A stretch of DNA of 61,065 nucleotides. Origin: Algoriphagus alkaliphilus. Lineage in GTDB: Bacteria > Bacteroidota > Bacteroidia > Cytophagales > Cyclobacteriaceae. Positions 53,267 to 61,065 of the stretch are shown piece after piece. The notes under the pieces were generated by a model. The model saw only the letters and a list, made by a program, of their open reading frames with translations. It ran no database searches and had not been told where the DNA came from. Position numbers and translations under genes: made by a program. Numbering within the stretch: the stretch's first letter is position 1; every line of letters begins with the position of its first letter. The stretch spans positions 1-61,065 of the forward strand of contig NZ_FMXE01000032.1 of assembly GCF_900103735.1 (NCBI RefSeq), read 5' to 3'.

Positions 53267-54931
53267 CTAGAGGTTGGTTGAGAATTTTCTCCTTGCTATC
53301 CGGATTTCCCCACTTGAATCCAAATACCTGACCCAAACCAAAAAGTCCCCGGTTAATTCGGATGTCTGGATACTTTCGCCCTTTGATTTTCCCCAAAACA
53401 ATACGGTCCTGAAATCGGGAAATTTACCGCCCTCGCCGGGTTTTGTGAACTGTGATTTATCAAGCTCGATTTTTGGCTGAAGACCGAAATAATCAAAAAA
53501 ACGAGCGCTTGGAGCCAGTGGGTAAAGTCCAAAATTATTTCCAAAGCTACTAAAGCTTAGCACTCCCGGATAGGTCCGGTCATTGAGATAGAATTCCCGG
53601 TTGAGGACTTCCAGTTTGCTTAGAAATTTGGGATTGAAGCCGGAGAGCAAATCCGAATCAAAGACCGGCATTGCATCGATCAGGATTAATGGATTGGCAT
53701 CAAAAACATTTTTCGCAGCTTCATTCAAAAGTCGAAATTCCTTCTTCTTGTCGCGAATCCTGACAGAAACACTTGGAACATATTCCCGAAAGACAGTCTC
53801 GACGGTTTCAAATCGTGTGTAATCATCTAAAGAAAACGTGTGATCGGCAACAAATCCTGTAACAACCTCCAGTGAATCACTGTCATATTTCTCCACAAAA
53901 TAGGATTCAACAGCTGCTGCTTTTTGGAGTTGCGAAAGAAAAGTTAATTCGGTTTTTGGAATCGAGAGAACGGGAAAATTGAAATTCTGAAGGAATTTCG
54001 TTTTGACGACCGGAGAAATGATTTCGAGACCTTCCATTTCAGCACCGTCTTCCAGCTGAATGATAAGTCTATCCCAGTGTGAAAGACCGCCCGCATCAAA
54101 AAGAATCTGTCCGCTTGCATCGGCACGGTCAGTGTACAGGGCACTTTGCTTTCCATGGAGTGAGAGAAAATAGGTCTGACTCGTATCAGCCTGTGGGACT
54201 CTTGATTCCACAATGTGTCCAAAAAGCTCAGGTAAAAGTGGCCTTTGTTCAATTTCAACATAGGCCTCCCTGGAATTAATTTGACGCTGCTCTTCTTCCA
54301 AATACGGGTTGGAAATGGACACCCCCGAGGAAATAATCTCTGCAGAATTGTCAAACGAAAGCAGAAATGTGGAGCCTACTTTGGGGTTTGCTTCACTCAA
54401 CTGTATTAAATCTGACGATGTTACTCCTGCTCTTTTTGGAATTAATTCATTCGTCCCAACCGTTTTGGGGGGAATTTTTGGATTGATTACTGTAACGAAT
54501 TGCTGAGCAATCCCAATTTCCAAATCAAGGTATGGGCTGATCCTCGTGTAGACTCTGAGTAAATAGTGGTCAGAGGGAATGGCTGTCGAAAGCAGTAAAT
54601 AATTCAAGGCCTTGCCCTCGTCCAAGGGGACTTTGGCGTAAGCCACCGAATTTGAAAAGCGATCCACCAACTCCAAATAAAGGACTTTTGAGGGGCTTGG
54701 CTTTTGATCTCCTTTTACCTCTGCTTCCAACCAGATTTTTTCCCCGACCAAAAAAAGCGTTTTGGGAATTTGAAAGGATACATTTTCTTTTGGTCTGTTG
54801 ACTCCTTGTGCTTTACCTAAGGAGATCGTGATCAGTAGCAAGACAATCATCCCAAATAAGGAAAAGAATCGCTTTCTGAAAATCGAATCAAAATATCCGA
54901 TCAATGCTATTTCTCTAGGTCGTTTAATCAT
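53267..54931 (-). CDS. Exported protein with TonB-plug-like domain (receptor partner)
   Basis: 554 aa from the ATG at 54931, which overlaps the DUF4249 stop by 8 bases. The long signal segment (FFSLFGMIVLLLITISLGKAQ) is followed by an MG2/Ig-like region (NVSFQIPKTLFLVGEKIWLEAEVKGDQ) and a C-terminal part with the shape of a TonB receptor plug (NPLILIDAMPVFDSDLLSGFNPKFLSKLEVLNREFYLNDRTYPGVLSFSS), but with no beta-barrel. It is likely a periplasmic or surface partner of the receptor. Family name uncertain. Confidence 0.8.
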   Translation of the reverse strand: MIKRPREIALIGYFDSIFRKRFFSLFGMIVLLLITISLGKAQGVNRPKENVSFQIPKTLFLVGEKIWLEAEVKGDQKPSPSKVLYLELVDRFSNSVAYAKVPLDEGKALNYLLLSTAIPSDHYLLRVYTRISPYLDLEIGIAQQFVTVINPKIPPKTVGTNELIPKRAGVTSSDLIQLSEANPKVGSTFLLSFDNSAEIISSGVSISNPYLEEEQRQINSREAYVEIEQRPLLPELFGHIVESRVPQADTSQTYFLSLHGKQSALYTDRADASGQILFDAGGLSHWDRLIIQLEDGAEMEGLEIISPVVKTKFLQNFNFPVLSIPKTELTFLSQLQKAAAVESYFVEKYDSDSLEVVTGFVADHTFSLDDYTRFETVETVFREYVPSVSVRIRDKKKEFRLLNEAAKNVFDANPLILIDAMPVFDSDLLSGFNPKFLSKLEVLNREFYLNDRTYPGVLSFSSFGNNFGLYPLAPSARFFDYFGLQPKIELDKSQFTKPGEGGKFPDFRTVLFWGKSKGESIQTSELTGDFLVWVRYLDSSGEIRIARRKFSTNL

Positions 54932-56072
54932 TTTTCCAAAAATCAGGAACTGTTCGGGAAGCGTACAGGGTGCAATCCGCGCATCTTCTTTCTGTGGGAT
55001 AATAAGCAACTATGGTCGTACCCTCCATCAATTCGCGGGCAGGGACTTCCACTCCGCTAGCAAACGCTGACTGATACGCTGGAAATCGGACAGGCTCTTC
55101 CGCAACGACACAACCACTGAAAATAGGGTTGGTATAGCCCCATGGGGAAACATCGCTGAGGTTGATGTAAATCCTACGCTGCTTGATCACCCCCATGCTG
55201 ATTTGACCGAGAACAAGGATTTTAGAGTTACCGACAGCTTTGATATTTCCAGAAATCTGTGAAGGCAAGGGACTGAAGATTGACCCGATATCCTCGGTAT
55301 TTCTTTTTAGGGTTTCCCAAAATTTAACGGCAGCTGCATCGATTGCCTTTTGGGAAATCAGAATACTGTAACGCTCCTGAATTCGCTCATCTCCAACCGG
55401 TATTTCGGTAATAGTTTTTCTGAAAACCACCTGATTTTGAAATCTTGAACTCGTCTCCAACAAAATATCGGGGTTTTGCTCGCTTTTAAAGCAAAGCGAA
55501 ATCTGTTCAGCCTGAGTTCTGTCTCTGACATTTCTGGTGGCCGGATCATAGATATAGATCGTTCTGATTCGAGGCCGGAAGATCCAGGTCTCTTCATACG
55601 TCCAAAGAAAATCATCAGCAGCCTCATTCCCTTGGGTATTGACATAGACCTCCACTCCTTCTTGGTCTCTTACAAAACCGGCATCGATAATATCGGGCGT
55701 GATGATGGGTCGGATCAGAGTAGATTCAAAACGCTCTCCGCCTCGCAGGACGATTTCCAGTCGATAGTTGGCATTTTCAGGAAGGTCACGGGCGAAGACA
55801 TAAACGCCTGGCACTTTTTCAGCCAGTGAAAAAGCCGCACCGCTTTCGGAATATAAGTTCACACTCGCTCCAATCTCCGGCGCAAAAGTCGTCTTAGCGT
55901 CTATCGGAACAGTTCTGCTGATCCGAAGTTCGCTCTCCAGCCCTTCTGTATCGAGGTATCCCTCCACTACCAATACCGAAGTGAGCTGCTGGGGAATTTC
56001 AGGATCAAAAGGTTCCCTACAGGCAAAAAGCCCGAAAATTAAAGCAAGAAGACCTAGGATATTCGCTCGCAT
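54924..56072 (-). CDS. DUF4249 lipoprotein
   Basis: 382 aa. Lipobox LFAC (Cys18) followed by REPFDPEIPQQLTSVLVVEGYLDTEGLESELRISRTVPI, the DUF4249 opening. These surface or periplasmic lipoproteins are encoded next to TonB receptors in Bacteroidota and are thought to help bind the substrate, a role like that of SusD but with another fold. Its ATG shares one base with the receptor stop codon. Confidence 0.92.
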   Translation of the reverse strand: MRANILGLLALIFGLFACREPFDPEIPQQLTSVLVVEGYLDTEGLESELRISRTVPIDAKTTFAPEIGASVNLYSESGAAFSLAEKVPGVYVFARDLPENANYRLEIVLRGGERFESTLIRPIITPDIIDAGFVRDQEGVEVYVNTQGNEAADDFLWTYEETWIFRPRIRTIYIYDPATRNVRDRTQAEQISLCFKSEQNPDILLETSSRFQNQVVFRKTITEIPVGDERIQERYSILISQKAIDAAAVKFWETLKRNTEDIGSIFSPLPSQISGNIKAVGNSKILVLGQISMGVIKQRRIYINLSDVSPWGYTNPIFSGCVVAEEPVRFPAYQSAFASGVEVPARELMEGTTIVAYYPTERRCADCTLYASRTVPDFWKND

Positions 56073-58804
56073 CAGAATCTGAAATTATAAGTGATGAATG
56101 GAATAGGCTCTGCGAATATCGAAAGCTTATACCCCTGCAATTTTCCTCCTTCCGGAATATAATACACAGAAAAAGGATTGTCCCTTCCCAAAATGTTGTA
56201 CACCCCGAATGACCAGGAGGCGTGCGCCAGCTTTTTGACTTTGTGGTTTCCCTCCAGATTTACTGAAAAATCCATTCGGAAATAATTCGGAATTCGGACT
56301 GAATTACGATCCCCGAAATACACGCGCTCCGAGCCCCCATACTCAAACTTGGCAATGGGCAACGTGACGGGTCGGCCAGTACTGTATTTTCCGGCAAGGG
56401 TGGTATTTACTCTTCGGCTCAGTTCATAATTCAGCACAACGTTGGCATTGTGGGGCTGATCAAAATTACTCGGATACCATTCCGACCGATTGATTTGCTC
56501 CTTCCCTTCGCGTGGATCGGTCTTTAGGAGAGATCTACTGTAGGTGTAGGCGACTGATCCGTTCAGTTTTCCTGTGGATTTCTTAAGAAAGAGTTCCAAT
56601 CCATAAGCCTTACCTTTGGTAACCAGGACATCTTGTTCGATGCGGTCGTTTAGGATAATCGATGCGCCGGACCGATAGTCCAAAAGGTTCTCCATGGTAC
56701 GATAATAAACTTCCGCAGAAAACTCTACCGCATTGTTTTTAAGATTCTGAAAATACCCCAATGCATACTGAATCCCCCGTTGGGGTGCAATAAATGCATC
56801 ACTCAACTTCCAGGTATCGGTAGGCGTGATCACAGATGAATTACTCAGCAGGTGGATATTCTGTCGCATGGTATTCACTCCTGCTTTGATGGATGACCAA
56901 TTGGTCAAGGCATACCGACCTGACAGACGGAACTCAGGGCCATGATAAGTGTTGACCAGTTCACCGGAACTGTAGTTTTGCTCACCGATGATATTTTGTG
57001 GCAAATTTGGCTCGCCGGATGCATAAATGGGCAAAGTCTGCGGGCCAAAGTATCCGTACAAATTGTATCGCAACCCTCCGGAGATTGTCAGCTGTTCATT
57101 GACTTCAAATTCGTCTCCGAAAAAAAGGGAAGTCTCCAATGCCCTCTCGGTAGGCACATCATCAGGAATGACAATACTCTCTGCCCCAAAAGGAGCTATT
57201 TTGCCCGGATTCAAATCATACCAAATGGAATGAACTCCATAAGTGAAAATGTGGCGTTCACCTTTTTCCTGACGAAACTGGGCCTTGAGAAAACGCTGAC
57301 GGATATCGAATTTGTACCGGTACGAATTCAATGGATTATCCTCTCCCTGAACCTGAAAATCGTAGGCATCTTGTCCAACCGAAAAGGTTGCCTCCACCCG
57401 GTCATTGAAATAATGTGTCCAGGACAGTGCGAAATTTTGGTTGGAATAGCTGTAAACCGTATCGGGATCAAATTGGAACTCGTCTTCACTGTAATAGCCG
57501 GTAAACCTTAAAATATTTTTCTCGTTGACCTGATGCTGAATAGTGCCATTGAAATCAGCAAAAAATGCCCTACTCGCTCCTAGATCCGCTCGATCCTCCA
57601 AGTAATCCAACAACCAATCCGAATAGGTCATTCTAGCACCTACTATAAAGGTGGTCTTTTGTCCAATTGGTCCATCCAAACTCAATCTACTCGTCAGGGG
57701 ACCGATCCCTCCTGATCCCCCGATTTTATCGGTTCTTCCCAGCTTTGGAGTGACCTGCAGGACGGATGATAATCTTCCTCCATAACTGGCCGGAATTCCT
57801 GCCTTGTATAATTCCACACCCTCCACCATATCAGAGTTGACTGAGGAGAAAAATCCAAATAAATGAGAAGGATTGAATAGGGTGTTTTGATCATACAAAA
57901 TCAAATTTTGGTCAGCGGCACCTCCGCGCACATTGAAGCCAACGCTTGCTTCGCCCGCTGTATTTACTCCTGGCATGGTAAGGATTCCTTTCAAAATATC
58001 GACTTCACCCATCACGGATGGGAGTTTTCTCATTTGTTGGGCAGTAAGAGACTGAACCCCCATCTCAGGGCGGGAGACATTGGTCAAAGCACCTGACCGG
58101 ACTATCACTTCACTAAGCGAAAACACACCCTCTCCGATACTCATATTCAGCTCACCGTCTCCTTGGAGATCGATCAGACGCTGCTCGGTATAGCCTCCAA
58201 TATTTTGAACCAAAATCGTCTGCTTGCCCTTCGGTATAGTCAGCTCATAGCGTCCTTGCTGATCGGTAATAGTTTGTGTTTGGCTAAGTTTCTCGTACAC
58301 TACCGCACCTTGGATGGCTTGTCCTTTCTCAAGACTTAAGACCTGACCGCGGATTTTTGCAGTGGCACTGCCGCCACTTGGCACTCCAATTACGTGCCTT
58401 CTATTTCTGACAAATTCATCTTCTGATCCGGCCGATTCCCCGGATTGATTTCCTGAAGTTGGGCTAAAAAAAGAGTCCGGAAAATCCACCGACAATTTTA
58501 CTCCTTTGCTGATAAAAACTTCTCCTGCCTTCGAGATGGAAAATTTAAGGTCTGATTGCAAAAAAATCAGCCCGAGTACATCCTCCAACTTATCGTTATT
58601 GGCTTGCAGATTAACTGTCAGACCCGCTATATCTTCTTTTTTATAGAAAAATCGATAGTTGGTTCCTTCTTCCACCTTTTCCATAAACCGCTCAAAAGTG
58701 ACTCCGGGATAAAATCCGGAGATTCTTTCAGGAGCTTGCTGCGCAAAAGAAAAAGTCGAAATTATACACAGCAAGAATACTAACACTTTTGTAAAAAGTC
58801 TCAT
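56072..58804 (-). CDS. TonB-dependent receptor with STN-like and CarboxypepD-regulatory domains
   Basis: 910 aa. Signal peptide; an STN/secretin-like domain (about 25-100, YRFFYKKEDIAGLTVNLQANNDKLEDVL); a carboxypeptidase-regulatory beta-sandwich (about 150-225, IRGQVLSLEKGQAIQGAVVYE); a plug (MGVQSLTAQQMRKLPSVMGEVDILKG..FNVRGGAADQNLILYDQN) and a 22-strand barrel ending in FITYNFRF. The STN domain may talk to an anti-sigma factor, but none is encoded here. It lies 8 bp after the gene upstream. Confidence 0.95.
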   Translation of the reverse strand: MRLFTKVLVFLLCIISTFSFAQQAPERISGFYPGVTFERFMEKVEEGTNYRFFYKKEDIAGLTVNLQANNDKLEDVLGLIFLQSDLKFSISKAGEVFISKGVKLSVDFPDSFFSPTSGNQSGESAGSEDEFVRNRRHVIGVPSGGSATAKIRGQVLSLEKGQAIQGAVVYEKLSQTQTITDQQGRYELTIPKGKQTILVQNIGGYTEQRLIDLQGDGELNMSIGEGVFSLSEVIVRSGALTNVSRPEMGVQSLTAQQMRKLPSVMGEVDILKGILTMPGVNTAGEASVGFNVRGGAADQNLILYDQNTLFNPSHLFGFFSSVNSDMVEGVELYKAGIPASYGGRLSSVLQVTPKLGRTDKIGGSGGIGPLTSRLSLDGPIGQKTTFIVGARMTYSDWLLDYLEDRADLGASRAFFADFNGTIQHQVNEKNILRFTGYYSEDEFQFDPDTVYSYSNQNFALSWTHYFNDRVEATFSVGQDAYDFQVQGEDNPLNSYRYKFDIRQRFLKAQFRQEKGERHIFTYGVHSIWYDLNPGKIAPFGAESIVIPDDVPTERALETSLFFGDEFEVNEQLTISGGLRYNLYGYFGPQTLPIYASGEPNLPQNIIGEQNYSSGELVNTYHGPEFRLSGRYALTNWSSIKAGVNTMRQNIHLLSNSSVITPTDTWKLSDAFIAPQRGIQYALGYFQNLKNNAVEFSAEVYYRTMENLLDYRSGASIILNDRIEQDVLVTKGKAYGLELFLKKSTGKLNGSVAYTYSRSLLKTDPREGKEQINRSEWYPSNFDQPHNANVVLNYELSRRVNTTLAGKYSTGRPVTLPIAKFEYGGSERVYFGDRNSVRIPNYFRMDFSVNLEGNHKVKKLAHASWSFGVYNILGRDNPFSVYYIPEGGKLQGYKLSIFAEPIPFITYNFRF

Positions 58805-58812
58805 AGGGCAGG

Positions 58813-59514
58813 TTACTGATCGGAGGATTTTGTGACCAAATACCGAAGGAAATTTTCAGGACTTTGTTTAAAATTCAAGCCTTCAGCCCGCAGTTCTTTC
58901 TTGGTATCCTTTGGATCTAGCCCGATAATTTCAATTGCTTGGTTCCTGGAACTGACCGGGAAAAATTCCCCGTTTTTCGATAGAAAAAAATCAGTCTTCT
59001 CTACGAAAAGCGCGTCGAATTGAGACATTTCACGAAGGGCTTTGGTGGTCTTATAGCGCTTTGCAAGTGCTTTAAACTTGCCCTCACCCAAAATTTCATA
59101 GATTCCGTTTTGATTTCGGGAATATCCTGAGTTTCCGGACAAAAAGCGAAAACTTGACCCGTTTGAAAGGGTAAATCCATCAATCTTTTCAGGCTTAATC
59201 AGGATTTTCTGATTGAAGATCGGATGAAATGTCACCAATTGATCTAAGTAACTGTCGTAAAGCAAAGGCACTTCAGGATAGACTATTCCATTGATGCTTA
59301 ATCTTCCTTTTTCAAATTGTCGGGAAGCAAAATAAGGGTCTCCCTGAATGAGTCTGGAGGCCTCCGCATATTGGCCTCCTGTGATCAATTCCTGAAAATA
59401 GGGCAACTGCTCCCTGTACTCCGCAAGATAAGCCAAATCTCCCCCAACCACCTGAGCAACTCCATTGCTCACAAAACATGTCGTAGTGAAAAGAAAAAAT
59501 ATTATTTTTTGCAT
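58813..59514 (-). CDS. Secreted hypothetical protein leading the TonB operon
   Basis: 233 aa. Signal peptide (QKIIFFLFTTTCFVSNGVAQ). The mature part is beta-rich with a motif FVEKTDFFLSKNGEFFPVSSRNQAIEIIGLD near the end. No family recognised. Only 8 bp separate it from the TonB receptor gene, so it belongs to the uptake operon; it may be a periplasmic binding or regulatory component. Confidence 0.8.
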   Translation of the reverse strand: MQKIIFFLFTTTCFVSNGVAQVVGGDLAYLAEYREQLPYFQELITGGQYAEASRLIQGDPYFASRQFEKGRLSINGIVYPEVPLLYDSYLDQLVTFHPIFNQKILIKPEKIDGFTLSNGSSFRFLSGNSGYSRNQNGIYEILGEGKFKALAKRYKTTKALREMSQFDALFVEKTDFFLSKNGEFFPVSSRNQAIEIIGLDPKDTKKELRAEGLNFKQSPENFLRYLVTKSSDQ

Positions 59515-59581
59515 GTCGCAAAATACGATTGAAAATCCTAACCGTTTAGATTAATTCAGAATATGTATGAGCGGCTATCTG

Positions 59582-59589
59582 TAACTTTG
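59582..59589 (+). promoter_or_regulatory. Probable -7 box of the isomerase gene
   Basis: TAACTTTG, a full TAnnTTTG match 31 bp upstream of the ATG at 59621, in the divergent region shared with the TonB operon. The -33 TTG is not evident. Confidence 0.4.
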
Positions 59590-59620
59590 AAAGGGTAAAA
59601 ATTACTAAAATTCAACCTCC

Positions 59621-60532
59621 ATGACTACTCGAAGAAACCTTTTAAAAACCTTAGCACTTTCCCCATTGGCTATTTCTGCTGCTCCTGTCTTTGGACAATC
59701 CGCCGAAAAGAAAGAAAGCTCATTTAAATTCTCCTTAAACACCAGCACGATCCGGGGTCAGAAGCTAAGTTTACCACAAATCATCGAACTCACAGCACGA
59801 GCAGGATATGATGGCTTCGAACCCTGGATGATGGAGATTCAAGCGTATTTGGAAACCGGAAAGTCCGTGGCATCGCTGAAAAAATTGGCATCTGATGCGG
59901 GTATTGAATTTTTTGACTGCATTGGATTCCCGACGTGGATGGCACAGGATGAGGAAAAAAGCAGAACTGGATTCACCCAGATGGAAAACGAAATGGGCAT
60001 CTTGGCGGAATTGTCTTGCCCAAGAGTAGCTGCTCCTGCAATAGGTACCGAAGCACCCTTGGATTTGCTGAAAGCCGGTGAGCGCTATAAGAAGCTTCTG
60101 GAACTGGGACGGAAAACCGGAGTTATGCCGCAATTGGAGTTTTGGGGAGCTTTTCCTTCCTTTTTCCACTTGGGACAGGCCATGGCTGTGGCGGCGGCGG
60201 CGGACGACAAAGATGCCAAGATCCTCGCCGATGTCTATCACCTATTTCGCGGAGGTTCTGGATTTGAAGGAATGAAAATGCTTGATGGACATGCGATAGA
60301 CATTTTTCACATGAATGATTTCCCCATCGAAATCCCAAGAACCGAGCAACAGGACAAGGATAGGGTTTTTCCCGGTGATGGCGGCGCACCTATGAAGGAA
60401 TTGGCGGACACCCTCAAGTCCAAAGGCAAGCCCATTATCCTCTCATTGGAACTCTTTAATCCGACCTATTACGCCATGGACGCCGAGTATGTGGTGAAGA
60501 CTGGTTTGGAGAAGATGAAGCGGTTTTTTTAA
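59621..60532 (+). CDS. Exported TIM-barrel sugar isomerase/epimerase
   Basis: 303 aa. A Tat-type signal (TTRRNLLKTLALSPLAISAAPVFGQ) precedes an AP-endonuclease-2-like TIM barrel: LPQIIELTARAGYDGFEPWM, LADVYHLFRGGSG, IFHMNDFP and LSLELFNPTYY supply the usual Glu/Asp/His metal ligands. Exported members of this family occur with Gfo/Idh/MocA and DUF1080 proteins in oxidative glycoside pathways, so it may complement the operon at 0.7-3.4 kb, though it is encoded far from it. Confidence 0.92.
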   Translation: MTTRRNLLKTLALSPLAISAAPVFGQSAEKKESSFKFSLNTSTIRGQKLSLPQIIELTARAGYDGFEPWMMEIQAYLETGKSVASLKKLASDAGIEFFDCIGFPTWMAQDEEKSRTGFTQMENEMGILAELSCPRVAAPAIGTEAPLDLLKAGERYKKLLELGRKTGVMPQLEFWGAFPSFFHLGQAMAVAAAADDKDAKILADVYHLFRGGSGFEGMKMLDGHAIDIFHMNDFPIEIPRTEQQDKDRVFPGDGGAPMKELADTLKSKGKPIILSLELFNPTYYAMDAEYVVKTGLEKMKRFF

Positions 60533-61065
60533 ACAAAAAGCCTACTTAAGATCGAATATCCATATCATTATCGAAAATTTAGGCCTAATTTTTCGATTAT
60601 GGTTTAGGATTTCAGACCCCTTTCGGAGTCTAACTTCTGAATAATCGCGGGTGAAACCCGTGGATAAGAGGCATAACCCGATAAACTTACCTCTACCTTT
60701 AAAGGGTCTTACTTCAAACTCTCTTTCCTTTAAGTTCAACCCCATGCGGGCATTGGCGTTAACTTAGCGATATATAATTTTCAGATCTTGTTGATAATGA
60801 GATCTTTTTCTTGTTTCATAGCAACAATATTTGGCTAGTGCCTCTATCGCCAGGCAAGGTTCATTTGGTTTGCTTTGTAATTCATTCAGAATTAGAATCA
60901 ATTTTTGTGGATTCCTTGTTAAATATTGAGTGACTTTCATCAGACTCAGATCTTTATTTGCCTTTGTTTTGACTAAAATTCGGCAAGGGGTATAAATAAA
61001 CTGTGTACAGATGATTATCATGATAAATCGTGACCAAATTATGACCCAAAGTTGAATTTTGGACA
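60533..61065. other. Gene-poor window end with small hairpins
   Basis: No firm gene. Small hairpins are visible, e.g. arms AGACCCC/GGAGTCT (60616-60633, imperfect) and CGGGT/ACCCG (60650-60661). A minus-strand frame of 85 codons (60764-61021) ending TRKRSHYQQDLKIIYR has no recognised family; it is helical in character and could be a remnant or a real small gene, but evidence is weak. Confidence 0.5.

Noticed and set aside
60542..60745. 67-codon minus-strand frame near the window end
   Set aside because: It consists largely of hairpin sequence translated; probably non-coding repeat DNA.

Overview
The window is a chromosomal segment of a Bacteroidota bacterium, most likely of the order Cytophagales (a Cyclobacteriaceae/Algoriphagus-like relative). 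The evidence is: promoters of the Bacteroidota type (TTG, about 19 bases, TAnnTTTG) instead of sigma70 boxes; no obvious Shine-Dalgarno sequences; DUF4249/TonB-receptor, DUF4835 (PorD), T9SS C-terminal sorting and DUF1080 proteins; and the gene order bamD-rpoZ-coaBC-porD-recN. The genus is inference; the phylum is well supported. I saw no tRNA gene, CRISPR array, integrase or recognisable transposase.

Layout. 1-630: the 5' end of a 16S rRNA gene (minus strand) with two tandem rrn promoters. 0.6-3.4 kb: a minus-strand operon of a Gfo/Idh/MocA oxidoreductase and two DUF1080 (3-keto-disaccharide hydrolase) proteins, probably for oxidative cleavage of glycosides. 3.5-7.5 kb: a metal/cobalamin-binding protein, an M42 aminopeptidase, a four-helix-bundle protein and the carboxyltransferase subunit of an acyl-CoA carboxylase. 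7.6-11.8 kb (plus): Ppx/GppA phosphatase, Ldh-family dehydrogenase, a small conserved protein and a second Gfo/Idh/MocA oxidoreductase. 12.0-15.2 kb: a DUF4143 ATPase whose start codon lies in a perfect inverted repeat, a secreted protein and a GH5-like hydrolase. 15.3-22.5 kb: an RND efflux operon with one lipoprotein adaptor and two different RND permeases. 22.6-24.2 kb: an AT-rich patch with a DUF4221-like lipoprotein preceded by a tiny secreted four-cysteine peptide. 24.2-29.3 kb: RlpA-like protein, then SbcD-SbcC.

29.3-31.4 kb is the most unusual stretch: a 0.7-kb gene-free area full of small palindromes and repeats, then a second DUF4143 ATPase bounded on both sides by imperfect direct repeats of about 96 bp that contain tandem 22-bp palindromes. 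31.4-34.3 kb resembles a quinone/catechol stress regulon (ring-cleaving dioxygenase, esterase, YceI protein, MarR regulator) with matching operator-like palindromes. 34.4-36.9 kb: alpha/beta hydrolase and amidohydrolase. 37.1-43.1 kb: a housekeeping operon bamD-rpoZ-coaBC-porD-recN-fabI with a clear promoter and terminator. 43.2-48.7 kb: a T9SS-sorted protein, an OstA-like protein, and divergently tilS, a cyclic-nucleotide-binding-domain protein and mdh. 48.8-53.3 kb: a large membrane-anchored beta-propeller protein and an MscS channel. 53.3-59.5 kb: a TonB-dependent receptor operon with DUF4249 lipoprotein and a plug-like partner protein. 59.6-60.5 kb: a TIM-barrel sugar isomerase. The last 0.5 kb has hairpins and one doubtful small ORF.

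Starts were moved downstream of the longest open frame wherever a signal peptide, family length or operon overlap favoured an internal ATG. All function calls come from reading motifs and family resemblance; no database search was run.
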